The notes under the pieces are model-generated. The model was not told the DNA's origin. It saw only the letters and a list, made by a program, of their open reading frames with translations, and ran no database searches. From contig LLEY01000073.1 in assembly GCA_001414485.1 (NCBI GenBank), positions 186,001 through 250,000 on the forward strand: a DNA stretch of 64,000 nucleotides, written 5' to 3'. Below, piece after piece: positions 47,677-58,928 of this stretch. Numbering within the stretch: the first letter of the stretch is position 1; every line of letters starts with the position of its first letter. The DNA is from Calycina herbarum. Lineage: Eukaryota > Ascomycota > Leotiomycetes > Helotiales > Pezizellaceae. Made by a program: the position numbers and the translations under genes.

Positions 47677-48609
47677 TCATCCTATCTTCACCCCACCACC
47701 AGATGCTGAAACAACTGTACCAGTAATCCACCGTGCATCTCTACTACACAACATACCAACTACATCCGCAACATCCTCGGGCTGACCGAAGCGAGGAGAC
47801 GACTGAAGCGGGATAAATTCATTCTTGAAACTCTCTAGTACGTCTGGGGGACACATCATAATCGAATCAGTTTGAGTCAAGCCGACAGTCACAGAATTCG
47901 CAGTTGTGCCAGCCATAAACGAGAACTGAAAAGTTTAGTCAGTCAGGTAATTTTTGAAGCCAAATTCAAGAAAAGCCCTCACCTCCTCCTCCTTCCCACC
48001 AAAAGCTTGCGACCAAGTCCGACAGAGCGACTCCCCAGCCGACTTCCCCGCCGAATACATCAATTGGTGAGACCAAGGTTGTCGTGTCCTAATAGAAGAG
48101 ATGTATATAATTCTCCCTTCAGGTTGGAACATCTTCCTCTTCACAAACTCCTCAACGATCAATACAGGTGTTTGAATATTACTTATCAGACTCTCCTGTA
48201 TTCCCTCAACCGTCAACTCCCCGAGAACAGTATCCCGTGAGTCAGCTGCGTTATTGACGAAGATGTCGACCTTGCTGGAAAAATGTTCGACGAGAGTTTC
48301 TGCAATTGTTTGAGCACATGTGGGGGAAAGGATATTGGCGCTGATTCCACAGATTGTGATATTGTGTTTTTGAAGAGTTTCTTGGAATAAGGTCTTGATT
48401 TCCTGGTTTAGGGAATTTATCAATTCAATGTTTTCGCTGCTGGAGCATGTCCCAAGTATTGAGCATCCTCTTGATGCGAGATTCAACGCAATGGCTCGTC
48501 CGATGCCGCGTGAAGCTCCTGTGATGACTGCGACTTTGCCGGCGAGATCTTGCTCTCGAACGCGTGAGGAATTCATGGTTGATGTGAATCGGTTAGTACT
48601 TTGTTCCAT
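47677..48609 (-). CDS. Short-chain dehydrogenase/reductase
   Basis: Exons 47983-48609 and 47677-47925, joined over a 57-nt intron (GTGAGGG...TTTCAG, phase 0), give 291 residues. The Rossmann motif TGASRGIG lies near residues 30-37 and NNAAD near residue 120. The catalytic Ser (ISS) and YSAGK follow, then NSVTVGLTQTD. The C-terminus has the usual FGQPEDVADVVGMLCS and WITGTVVSASGG. This is a classical SDR using NAD(P)H on an unknown carbonyl or alcohol. The insertion ENIELINSLNQEIKTLF after beta-2 and the order of motifs fit the fungal 3-oxoacyl-ACP-reductase-like group. Translation could also start at Met12 (MNSSRVREQD). Confidence 0.9.
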
Positions 48610-48896
48610 GCAATCTGTTGAAATGGCGATGTACTCTTAATGAGGGGGGTCGGGATGACCTTCCCGATGGCACTTTGGTTGCGCGTTGGCGCCACTTATG
48701 CAACCACTATAAGACTTTTGTATCTATTCCCTCCGAGAGTCTGAGAGCTACTTTTAATAGTATTTGAGGTTGCCTTTTTCAAACAATTACTACAGAGTTC
48801 CTTTGAACCTCCTCGATTGAAGACCCGAGATTATTTACAGCAAGTATGTCCGCAGTATTCAAATTTCAGAGATCAATAACCAAAAATCACTTGAAT

Positions 48897-51228
48897 TCAA
48901 ATAATAGTAACTATCCACTTCTTATCCTCCTCCCATGCTTCAAGAGAACTACCCTCCCTATTCTCAGCCGTAGCCCTAAAGATACCCACCCGTTTAAACT
49001 CCTCAGACCCATCCTCACACGTCCTCCCAGTCTTCTCCAAAAGAAGGCCTCTGGGAACTGGTAATCTTCCTTCTTTCACTTTACACTTAGCAGCAAGCAG
49101 AGCCCAGTACTTGCCTTTATCCTCATTCAGATTCTCAGAGCTGTCAACATCAATCCGTCCAGTCGCTACCATTTTCCCGCCAAAGTTGAGTGCCCATGGA
49201 CGCTGTGTTGAGATTAATTTGGAGCCAATGTATGCAGTTTCCATCTCAATCACTGTCCCGCGAATTTTGATATGTCCACCGGTCACAGCTCCAAGAGGAT
49301 CCAGATCATCAACACTCGTCTCCGCCTCCAGAATCTCGCAATAAATCTCACAGCTTTCATCGACGCAAAATCTCCAAGTAGGCCAGGAAACATGACCATC
49401 AAGACTCGCCCAAGACCAGCTCGGCGCACGATAATCTCGGGGTTTGAGACCAATATTAACCGGTTGCCAGAATAAATCATGTAGTAAGTTTTCGCGCCAT
49501 AGACCAGCTAGGTATGTTGCTTCCGTACCGAGTTTCTTCGGAATCTGTCTCGCCATTCCTGATATCGCCGGGAGTTTATCTTTCTCGTAGGTGAGTGATC
49601 GACGGGAGTAATGCGAACAAATGGTGTGCCAATGATCAAAAGGTGTTCGACGATGATAAAAGGAACCGGTGCTAGTTCGACTGACGGGGTCTACGTCTTC
49701 TTCATTGTTGTCACGGATGCTTGCAACCCAGTCGGGGCGATGTTTGTACAGTGATGTATCTTCGAGCCTTTCAAGGGTTCTGCAATCCAAGAACATCTTC
49801 CCCTCCCCGAAGATGAGTGCTCGTCTTGCTAGACGTTCTTCTTGGAATGTCCATCCGCGGCCAACTGCGAAAAATCTCGGAGTCAGTATTGCAATTTCTA
49901 GAAGTATGTTTGAGGAATATTAGGAGGAAACGAGGTTGTCTTAGGAGGAAATAGTGTCTCAACCCTCCTAAAACGACCCGAAAGAGGAAAATAGAACTCG
50001 GAGAACACCCACTCCATCTCCATTGTCTTAATTCTGCCATCTTGTCGGTTCCCCAGTGTTGTCGGTACCTGAGGGAAAATGCACCTTCGATGGATCCGGA
50101 TGAAGGATCGTTGAGCTTGAGGGGCACCGAGCAATGAGGTCGTGTCTTTCGCTGTAGAAACCCGTCGTGACAAGAGTCGCTGGACGCTGCAATAACCGTG
50201 AGATAGGCAGTACTAAAAATCTCCGCCATCCTACTTGACTCGAATTTCCAATCCTCAGCGTTGTCTTGGATGATACAGAGTGAATCGATCCAAATATATC
50301 GAATACCCAAAAGTCTAGCCGTTTGCACCGCGTCTTTGAAAGTTTGGGGCATGGAATCGATTTTGATGCCGGAAAGTCTCGAAGATAATGTTTCTTTGGT
50401 GGTAGTAAGGAGATCTCGGAGATCCTCAGGAGCGCCCCAGCAGTAAGATAGAGCCATGTATTTTGGTTTGCTTCCAGTGTTGGAAAATGTCTTGTCGGAG
50501 AGGATCAATCGAAGTCCTTTCCCACAGTCAGAGGCTCCCACATCGAGCAGACGAGTGGGGAGGTAATCGAGTTGTACATCCTTCAAACATTTCTCATGAT
50601 TCTCATCACAATCTCGTATCCATTTTTGAATCTGTTCGATGTTGCTGTCTGAAAGAGGTAAAGTCTGCAAAGGCCGCCTCAGAATCCTCAGAGCTGTGGA
50701 AATCGGATCATTTTCCGTCCCAAACAATTCGAACGCAACATCGACTGGAGTTGACTCTGCTCGTCCTGGACTTTGGAGATCAGATGAGAGCGCGGCTGTC
50801 GCTCGGAAAAGTAGCAAATGGATATCCCACGTCCTAGAATTTCCCTCGCCAACTGCCCATGTTGATGCGTCTTTGTGGTACTCAAGCTTCTTGATAACAA
50901 TTTTCACACCCACTGAACCCGTAGAGTCGAGATCAAGAGCCTTGTCTTGAATTTTCAATTCAGAACGAGCTACCCTTTCAAGACCATCGACAAGCATACC
51001 GCAAAAAGAACAAGCACCACACAACCCCAACGAACCACCCCAACTCTTAACAATCAAATTTCCACGTGAGGCATCTCGCGCTGAGAAGTTGAAATCGCAA
51101 TCTAAACGAACTTCGATGGTCCTCTCGAGCAGACGCTTGCCGCGACGCAAACTTTGGGGGCCCAGGTTTAGGACATCTGCATCACTGAGTGCTAGAACGA
51201 CAGCGCTGGCTGAACAAATATCGGACAT
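48897..51228 (-). CDS. HET domain protein 2
   Basis: Exons 50013-51228 and 48897-49864 give 727 residues; the intron of 148 nt (donor GTGGGTG, acceptor TTCGCAG) is in phase 1. An N-terminal module of about 230 residues contains CGACSFC (a possible metal site) and a C2-like or beta-rich part. The HET domain follows: YMALSYCWGA, MPQTFKDAVQTARLLGIRYI, WIDSLCIIQD, MAEIFSTAYLTVIAAS and, across the junction, RWIGRGWTFQEERLARRALI. Then come a YSRRSLTYEKDKLPAISGMA block, RAPSWSWASLDG and a beta-rich tail, as usual for the long HET subfamily. The donor position is my best fit: it gives the GRGWTFQE motif and closes the frame. Nearby alternatives exist. Confidence 0.88.
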
Positions 51229-51912
51229 GGAAAATATTTATCATGAATATATATTTAACAATATAGAAACCATCACGGAAGCACTCGCTGCGATAAGATA
51301 TTGTTGAAGTGTTTAAGTGGAGTTGATCAGCTGAAGTTCCGAGTTTAGGCACCTTCATTAGGTAAGCCCCTTTACGCTTCACCGAATTGCCCCAATTCCT
51401 TTCTCACCAGGTCAACTTCACAATTTACAATACGTTAAAGTTTGGTCATTGTCTAGAACCAAAAGAACAATCTAAAATATTTTACTTGTATTATGACGGA
51501 ACGTTGAGACGAGATCGAGATGTACCTAGGCAGTGAAAGTAGAACAGCAAAGTTTTCTTTTACTTGAAGGACATGGGCATCAAGTTCTTGGCTTCAGGTA
51601 CTTAGGGGATAATGAGAACATTTCATCGAGAAGGTAAGACAACATAAAACTATGAGTAAGACAGTTGGTACTTCCAAACTACGGGTTAGTGGCCAAAGCG
51701 AAATCCACTTTTAGAACAGTATCAAGAAGAGCGGCTGAGGGCTTAGACTGTAATTGCAAATCGCTACTTCGAGAGCGCACTCGCTAGAGAGCGACCATTG
51801 AATCGGAAAATGACACGCTGAGGATCTTCAGGGCTGATTTGGGGAGGCCCCATATCATAAGGAGATGCGAGGAAACCCATCATTCATATACAATATTTGA
51901 TTCATTTACATA
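51229..51912. other. Intergenic region
   Basis: 684 bp between the start of HET gene 2 and the stop of the cyclophilin gene. It holds the HET promoter and the cyclophilin 3' UTR. No further feature was recognised. Confidence 0.4.
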
Positions 51913-52966
51913 TCAAGCCATGCTTTTTTCTGTAAACCGTCTTCCCCTTCTGTTATTCATACGCATATACCCGGCAACACAACCCAAGATAACAGCCAAG
52001 AAAAATGCCTTTTGCAAGAGACTGAAGCCCTCAGTGGAAACATCATCAGTGATGGGAGATCCAACAACAGGAATGCTAGTGGCGGTAGCTGCAGGTGCGG
52101 CAGCAGACGAAGCAGCTGGCTTTTCGTCGTCTTCTGATTGCCCGGGCATAAATTCGGCGTGCCCGTATTCATCTGTTCACGAGACAGACGAATCAGTGAG
52201 TCCAACCAAAAATAAGGCGTATTGCACAGAGAGTGCTTTACAGTTCCACGTGGATACCTTCTTCTGGTACTTCGAGCTCTCCGCTCTTTGTAATGGTGAT
52301 CTTCTTGACAGGCTTATCTCCTGGTCCTTTTGGAACCAACTCGATCTTCTGGACAATCTCGTAGCCCTCGAGGACTTCGCCAAAGACAACGTGTCTGCCG
52401 TTAAGGTGGCTAGAAGAGTGTTAGCTATTGAAAAACAAGTGATCCGGAGCGAGTCGAATTACCTTGGGGTAGAGGTGGTGATGAAGAATTGGGATCCGTT
52501 GGTGTCTTGACCGGCGTTGGCCATGCTGAGAAGGCCAGTCTTGGAGTGCTTCAACTTGAAGTTCTCATCTGGGAATTTGTCTCCATAGACTATTACAGAT
52601 CAGTTTCTTACTCTTAATTCAAGCTCGCAGATACATACTTGACTTTCCTCCAGTGCCGTCGCCCTTGGTGAAGTCGCCTCCTTGGATCATGAAGTTCTGG
52701 ATAACACGGTGGAAAGAAGACCCCTCATATCCGAATCCCTTCTCTCCAGTTGCGAGAGCACGGAAGTTCTCAGTGGTCTTTGGGACGGTCTTGCCGTAGA
52801 GACCCATGACAATGCGACCCATTGGCTCATCGCCGTGGGAGACATCGAAGTAGACCTTGTGGGTGATCTTGGGGCCCTTGGTAGCTTGAGCTGTCTGGGC
52901 GAAGAAGAGGAAGGTGACGGTGAGAATCAGCAAGGCTGAGACCACAAGGCGCTGCATTGTGAACAT
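51913..52966 (-). CDS. cypB: ER cyclophilin B-type peptidyl-prolyl isomerase, spliced membrane-tailed form
   Basis: Four exons (52639-52966, 52463-52589, 52258-52409, 51913-52172) give 288 residues. A signal peptide is followed by the cyclophilin fold: [20 protein letters not shown], then [17 protein letters not shown] with the catalytic Arg, [20 protein letters not shown] and [16 protein letters not shown]. The last exon adds an acidic/Ala-rich linker and a hydrophobic segment ([15 protein letters not shown]) followed by RRGRR, a likely C-terminal anchor. If the 85-nt last intron (52173-52257) is retained, the frame ends at 52238 after ...EEGIHVEL, giving a soluble 208-residue protein with an HDEL-like end. 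It speeds proline isomerisation in secretory-pathway folding and is the classic cyclosporin target family. Confidence 0.92.
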
Positions 52967-53251
52967 GGTGGGAGATCTTGGAGATCAATTGAAGATTTGG
53001 GGATGTTTTGATAGGGTCGTTGGAGGTTTCGTGGTACCGGACCTTCGAGTTGATCAAAGGAAGAGGGCTGGAGGGGGACAGCTTGTTATGTTTGTTTCGG
53101 AGAGGTGTCCTAGCGCCAGAGTCACGTGTCGAGATGTCCGGGGGTTGAAGCTTCAAAGGCCGAGCAGGAGAGAGAAGAATTTGGGACGACTACAACGCCC
53201 AATCCATGGAATTGTGCTGGCGATAGTTACCACTGCTCCCATACCGCCAAC
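52967..53251. promoter_or_regulatory. Shared divergent promoter, cyclophilin / uS13m
   Basis: The two start codons are 285 bp apart on opposite strands, so both 5' leaders and promoters must lie here. No TATA box is evident. Confidence 0.6.
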
Positions 53252-53775
53252 ATGGTATTGTTGAACCTGCCAATTGATACGCGACCAGCTGCTAACAGTC
53301 GCAGGTTTTCATCTTAGGGATCAATTTCCCCGAAACTCGTCTGGTCAAGGTACGCAGGCCATTGACGCTCAATTTCTAGACACCAGCCCCATTGCTAACT
53401 CTGCGCATAGAAATCCCTCGAGACTTTCTATGGAATTGGAAACCAACACTCGACCCGGATCCTAGCAAAATTTTCCATCTTCCAACGGGCGACCGTCGGC
53501 TCGATACATCCAAAAACGATCGCTGCCATTACGGCGGAACTTTCCAATATGACCATCGAGACGGATTTAAGAAGGAAGGTTCGAGAAAATATCGCGAGAC
53601 TGAAAGATATGGGAAGTTATCGCGGAAGGCGGCATGCCATGGGTCTGCCAGTGAGAGGTCAGAGAACCAGGAGTCAAGTAGGTTTACCATGTTTTGAGGG
53701 ATTGTACTGGGAAATACTAATATGTTCTAGATCTTGACGGCGAGAAAGATGAACAGGACGGACCGAATAGGATAG
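53252..53775 (+). CDS. SWS2: Mitochondrial small-subunit ribosomal protein uS13m
   Basis: Four exons (53252-53254, 53305-53349, 53411-53677, 53731-53775), all phase 0, give 119 residues. The first coding exon is the ATG alone; the second starts VFILGINFPETRLVK, the conserved N-terminus of fungal uS13m. The third carries SLETFYGIGNQHSTRILAKF (helix-two-turn-helix) and DLRRKVRENIARLKDMGSYR followed by GRRHAMGLPVRGQRTRSQ, the S13 signature. The last exon encodes ILTARKMNRTDRIG. Introns are 50, 61 and 53 nt; the first two have clear branch motifs (CTAAC). The protein belongs to the head of the mitochondrial small subunit, contacting the decoding region and the tRNAs. Length and motifs match the family. 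Confidence 0.93.
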
Positions 53776-54668
53776 TCCATGTTGCGACGGACATATGTAG
53801 AAAACGGGCGGTTGCATTATTGGCGCAGTGGGAATTATTGGGAAGTGTAAATTACTTTTGTCGGAACGAATATCAAGATTTCTCAAAGGTCGACGGGCCA
53901 TGGCATATTACAGTGTTACGACGTCTGCCGGTACCCTCAAGTTTATGGAGCTATCGACATGTATCGTATCTCGAAAAGTTCGCTGGAAGTCGAAAACCAT
54001 ACCAGTTCCAGGCAACTATTATTTCAGTGAGCAAGGCCTTGATTACCTAAATATGGTGGTTGATACAGGGTACTAGGATATCCGAAGCCGCGAGGGTGTT
54101 TATTTTATTGGACATGCTACGAGCAGATCTTGTTGCTTGCAACATCCGCAATGGCAGCAAAGTTGTGAAGCCTCGTCAACGAGTGAGGGGCAGTAGAAGC
54201 GGCAGTAGATACTTCAGGTTCGTACCTACAAATCGTTTCAATTGTTCTAAAATGTTAATACTTTGAATTGTATTACAAAGTCTACTTTCCTTATATTGTC
54301 TATCGCGAGGGTGAGCCAGTTCTCACGCATTTCCAAGTCATTTGTTTTGTTTTGACAATCTTCTTATTATAGTTTCTAATAACATTATTTCGTACCTCAA
54401 GTGAGGATACTTTGTGCCATCAGTGGCGTTCAAGCTTTCGTCCACACCATTCGGGGCTCGCGGAGACCATTCTAATTCTCTTCTTCCCCGCTCCTGCTTC
54501 ATCTGGTTGATTGTTCCAATTATCTAGGTTGAGACCATCAACCCAAATATGTGGGATAACGAGTCGTAGTCGTCCGATATTGTTTGGGAGAATTTCCCAT
54601 ACTGGTTACCCAAACCGTACTCCGACGCCCAACGCCCAATATTTCCATTCTCCTAGTAACTGTCCTAG
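53776..54668. other. Spacer between uS13m and the Zn2Cys6 gene, with a weak open frame
   Basis: Holds the 3' UTRs of the two convergent genes. A plus-strand 82-codon frame (53828-54076; AMAYYSVTTSAGTLKFMEL, FSEQGLDYLNMVVDTGY) looks faintly protein-like, but I recognise no family and could not join it to other exons. The stretch AGAAGCGGCAGTAGATACTT at about 54192 resembles the arms of the inverted repeat at 60540-60758. Confidence 0.35.
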
Positions 54669-56856
54669 TTACCAATTCAATATTACAGGAGCAAGTAATA
54701 TTGTCTGTCCATCAACCGTGGTCGAGCATTGTACCGTCACCCTCCCAGTTCGGCAGTCTTTGGCGACCATTTCGAATTGCGATTTCCATGATGTGCCAGA
54801 CATACACACTCTCTCCTGTTCCATCATAAACCATTCAGCAACCATGGCCGTCAACCCGCTTTCCCAACACTCTTCTCGTCGTGGATATTGCCGCATGAGT
54901 CTGATTGCTTCTCGACGGACGGTCATGTCTTCTCCTTCCACCGCGGCTTCAAAGAGACAGCCTAGGAAACTATTTCTTGGGGTCAGTTACGTCTGTGAAA
55001 TAGTGCTTCGAGAATCTGACTTACCTATCGTCCATGGAAAAGAGCGCTCTCGGGTCATGCTCCCCATCACCTAAGGCTTGTAAACTCTCTAGTACCTGCC
55101 GTGCTATATCAACAATCGGTTTCGAGTTGATCGGTAACGCGGGATCTATCGCAGGTTCGGGGTATGTGAATTTCGATCGAAGGTATTTCATTTCTAAAAT
55201 ACAGGCGCCTTGGAAATCAATACTCGTCGTTGTTTGTCCTTTACTTCGTATGAAGAGAGGTAAGAATGCCTGGTGCCACCGCTCTATATCCCGGGCGTGC
55301 TCTGTGATGTGGTTGTTGATGGTTGCGAGTAAATGACGGGGTGCGTTCGATTTCAGGTATCGGCTCCAGAGGAATATGATGGGACTGTCTTCGTTCGAAC
55401 CGTCTTCGAAGCCATAAGCTGCTCGCCAACGGACAGTACGACGCTCGAGAATATCCCAGTAAAACCGAGCGACTATTATCGAATGGAACTCTGGCTCCAT
55501 GGTTTCCAGAAATTCCTCGTCCATATGGCTTTCCGGGGGATAATCTTCAAGGGGTGCTGATGGTCTCAGACGCTTATACCATCCCGCTTGTATCCTCGCA
55601 AACATATCAATGAGATCCAGGTCTACCATCGAAGAAAGTCTCTCCACCGATGGAAGCTTGGAACCATGCCGTTGTTTGAGAAATCGTGTAAGGAGTTGTA
55701 TTCCCATCTCAGACTGTCGCATTCCAGCGCCACCTGAACACCAGAACTCGAAGCAGAGTGTGAAGCTGCAAGATATCAGGGCATTGCGTAGGTTGTACTC
55801 GCTCTCTTCTCCACCTAAATCGAGTTGACGCATCAAATGCAAGGACTTGGCATACTGCGTCACCGCATAGTCGTCATCAGCTCTTGCGACAGCCTCCCTT
55901 TCCTGGCTTCGTTGTCCGAACATGGAACCTCGCATTTTGAAGATTGTGGCTCTGTGGATAGCACCTAGAGCTACGACGGCGTGTCGTGCGTATTGCTCTT
56001 TTTGACATGCTTGAAGCATAAAGTCGCCCCAGACTTCGGATTCGAAAAATCCGGCTATTGAGGGTATGGTTTCTGTTCTGAAATAGTTGAAGTATCTGTA
56101 CTCGGCTTCGGTTTGGAAAAGACCTCTCCATGTCATTCGCATGTGTGGACTTTCTGAAATTCGCAAATTTGTTAGTCGAGTTACTTTCTGGTGGACTTTG
56201 GGGTTCTTTTTACCTTCGGGAGAAGTTGGTGAGGATATATAGGAGGGGGACGAGGGAGATGAATCTGATGATGGACAGTATGAGGGAGAGGGTTCCTTTG
56301 ATCGAGATGTGCTTCTTGCGATGAGAAGTCTCGCTGCGGGGGCTGAAGGCATTCCGGAATTTCGATCTAGTGGATAGCCCCCACAGACTATGCCTGCTTT
56401 TATACAACGGTTGCATCCTGCATGATTTCTTGCTTCGTCGCATTTTACTCGTCGGGCCCTGGGTTGATTAGTACTTGTCCAGAAGTGATGGCAGGAAGTT
56501 CGGTCATTGTTCCCCGGTGCGCCTCTCTCTTGCAGATATGATAGTTTAGGAGAATCAGAAACTTGTAGAGACGGTTTAGGGCAAGTGAGAAATCAAACTA
56601 CTGATTCTCCTAAACCATCTCGAACATTTGATTCGATTGTTCTAAACCATCTCGCACCATCTTTCGTAAGGACGGTGCCGGGGAACAGTGACTTTTGTCT
56701 CTCGAGGTGTATAACGTACTTGCCTGGAGAATATTAGTGATCAGCCGTGTTCTGATGCTTTGGGTGTATAGATGGTTGGATGGACTTACATGTTTTACAT
56801 CCACTCCGAACTTTGGGAGCTGAAGATCTCTTCTTGAACTTTTTAACTTCTGTCAT
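54669..56856 (-). CDS. Zn2Cys6 transcription factor with fungal-specific factor domain 2
   Basis: Exons 56786-56856, 56214-56458, 55025-56153 and 54669-54975 give 583 residues with consistent phases. The zinc cluster is completed across the first intron: CKTC/KARRVKCDEARNHAGCNRCI..C, spacing C-x2-C-x6-C-x8-C-x2-C-x6-C, preceded by a basic stretch (KKFKKRSSAPKVRSG). A Ser/Pro-rich linker follows. Then comes the helical regulatory domain typical of the PF11951 type (YRYFNYFRTETIPSIAGFFE, FMLQACQKEQYARHAVVALG) and the conserved end VRREAIRLMRQYPRREECWE. Intron 1 is 327 nt and contains a hairpin element; it uses a GTCCAT donor. The 60-nt second intron is a multiple of 3 and could also be read through. 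The last intron ends in AAG. Targets are unknown. Confidence 0.88.
56505..56690. mobile_element. Small inverted-repeat (MITE-like) element inside intron 1 of the Zn2Cys6 gene
   Basis: 186 bp. The ends are imperfect inverted repeats: left CATTGTTCCCCGGTGC; right, read inward, CACTGTTCCCCGGCAC. An inner perfect pair, GTTTAGGAGAATCAG (56546) and CTGATTCTCCTAAAC (56602), forms a stem. CTAAACCATCTCG occurs twice. The ends resemble hAT-type termini, but no clean 8-bp duplication is seen. Confidence 0.55.
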
Positions 56857-58768
56857 GATTGATGCTGAGATGATTTTATTTGCTGGTACTTCCTATGTTT
56901 TGAAATTAAGAGGCGCTGCTGGTAAAGTCTTACTTTGGGAGAAGAAGTCTTTAAGCTTAAACGTTTGATGAATTTACCGCACACGGTCCAACTTATAACC
57001 CGCCCGATGGGATAAGAACAAGCTCCAGGGGTACAGGGCTACAGACCGGTTTCCCATTGTGGTGGTTTCCCATGAGCTACGCCGCAACTCGAATTGATTT
57101 GGGGGTCTGGAAATAAAGTGTGGAAAAGCAGTGCATGCGTTAGTATACCACTCAAAGCTTCTCATTGCTAGCTCATACACTGGATCTACGCAACCAACAC
57201 CACTTTCACCGGCGTCTCTCTAGAAAAGGGTACCTCTGCGGCGACTGCGCATCTGGGTGCTTCTCAAAACGGAGTAAGCGTAAGTTAAACCAATGAGCGA
57301 CGGTCTTGGTCTGTTAACCCCATGGACTCTCTTGGACCCGCCCAGATGGAATCAGTTGAATCGAGGGGGTGCCATGGCACAATAGATTCTCAGCCCTAAC
57401 AGTGTCGAAGCGCTGCTCGTAGAACAGGGCCCCCATGATTTCGCGAATAACTCTGGGTTCATACAGGGGTAATTTACGACTTGCCCAATCATCACTCAAG
57501 GGGAATTGGATTTCTCCTGAAGACACCCCGGAAGCGAAAGGGACCCCAACTCTAAACCTTCCCAACGGGAGCTCGTAAATAACCGCAAATGGAAAGCGAC
57601 CGTGACAGATCAGTGGAAGTGGTGAGAAGTTGCGCTGTGCTTTCCGGATTGGGCTCTAGGGCTCTACGAGGAGACCTATGTTGCGGTGTGGTTCATCTGT
57701 TCCATCCTCCTCTGAGTTATGCGTTTTCATGGGTGATTGATGACTTCTTTGGGGTTATAGACGAGGCTGGTCCTTCTCTAGGCATCCGTATTCTTTCCTG
57801 CGCGAGCCGCTGAAGACAGGATACCGAAGGAAAATATCGCCGGAAGGCTTCCGCCGTCGTGATCATGATCGTGTAATCAAAGGGTTTGTAATGGTCAGTT
57901 AGGTATGACTGCATTTCAAAACATATGACATTCATTTTTTAAAGTCACGTCTTTTATTAGAAGAGAAATACTCATTAACTTCGTATATGTAGAGTTTATC
58001 AAGGGCAATCATTCCAGCAGCAAACGCTCCACTGCAAAAATTATGCCTCTCATGACCCACATGTATCATCACACATCCTTCCGTAGGGCTAGATATGAGG
58101 CACTTCGTGTTGTCTGCACAAAATACAAGTTTCCCATTCATAGGGCATGGTTAAGGGTTACTAGTGCAATTGATATGCACCTGAGCCTAAGAATCCTCTA
58201 CCGCATCAATAGACAGTCGTTCATTGGGTGTAATTCTATTTCTGTCGGACTAATTTTTCAGTCGAACTATCTGTGGGCAACTATTCTCTTGTTGGCTGAG
58301 ATGCAGATGGGGAATTTTCCGTGCTACGTGGGAGTACCGAATCTGGTGACGTGGAGGAACCCCCCTTCAAAGCCCTGATAAAGAATCCTTCGGTAGTTTT
58401 TCCGGCTTGATTTTTGTGGGGCAGATGATTGAGGATCTGTATCTTTGCCTCAAGCTGGTATGGATTTTGGCTCCGCATTACGTGGGGAGATTTCTTCAAG
58501 TTTGGGATTATATTGAAAGGTCTCTAGTCTGACATCGTTCGAGTATCAACAATGCTTTGAAGATAATTCATGATCAAAGCAAAGTTGGCTTCCGAAGCTT
58601 CGCAAAGATGTTGGAGAAAGTCTACTGAACTCCTTACGGAAAACCCCGATCTACAGTGCCTGGTGTAGATCGTAATCTACAAGGAACAATGAAATGAGAA
58701 TTCGATGTAGCTGCATGGCGAACACGTTATTTGGAATATTAGGCTTCATGAACCGGTATACGAAACAG

Positions 58769-58796
58769 GAAATACGAAATACGAAATACGAAATAC
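58769..58796. repeat. Microsatellite (GAAATAC)4
   Basis: Four perfect 7-bp units in tandem, with degenerate units on both sides. Confidence 0.9.
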
Positions 58797-58914
58797 GAAA
58801 GGGGAAATATGCGATACAAATTAAGAAGGAGGAATTACAAAATACCCAGGGGAGCGAAATCCTTCAAATGAGAGGAGTACCGCTATAAATAATTTGTGTG
58901 CCAGTGCTTCTTTG

Positions 58915-58928
58915 CCCCCCCCCCCCCC
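58915..58928. repeat. Homopolymer of 14 C
   Basis: A run of 14 cytosines, followed about 15 bases later by a run of 9 thymines. Its length may be unreliable in the assembly. Confidence 0.85.

Noticed and set aside
49898..50173. An extra micro-exon (MEWVFSEFYFPLS) in HET gene 2
   Set aside because: It would need introns of 35-44 nt. A single donor at 50012 closes the frame, gives the WIGRGWTFQE motif and matches the related intron of HET gene 1.
54511..55074. 187-codon plus-strand frame
   Set aside because: It lies opposite the C-terminal exon and intron of the Zn2Cys6 gene, which has conserved protein motifs.
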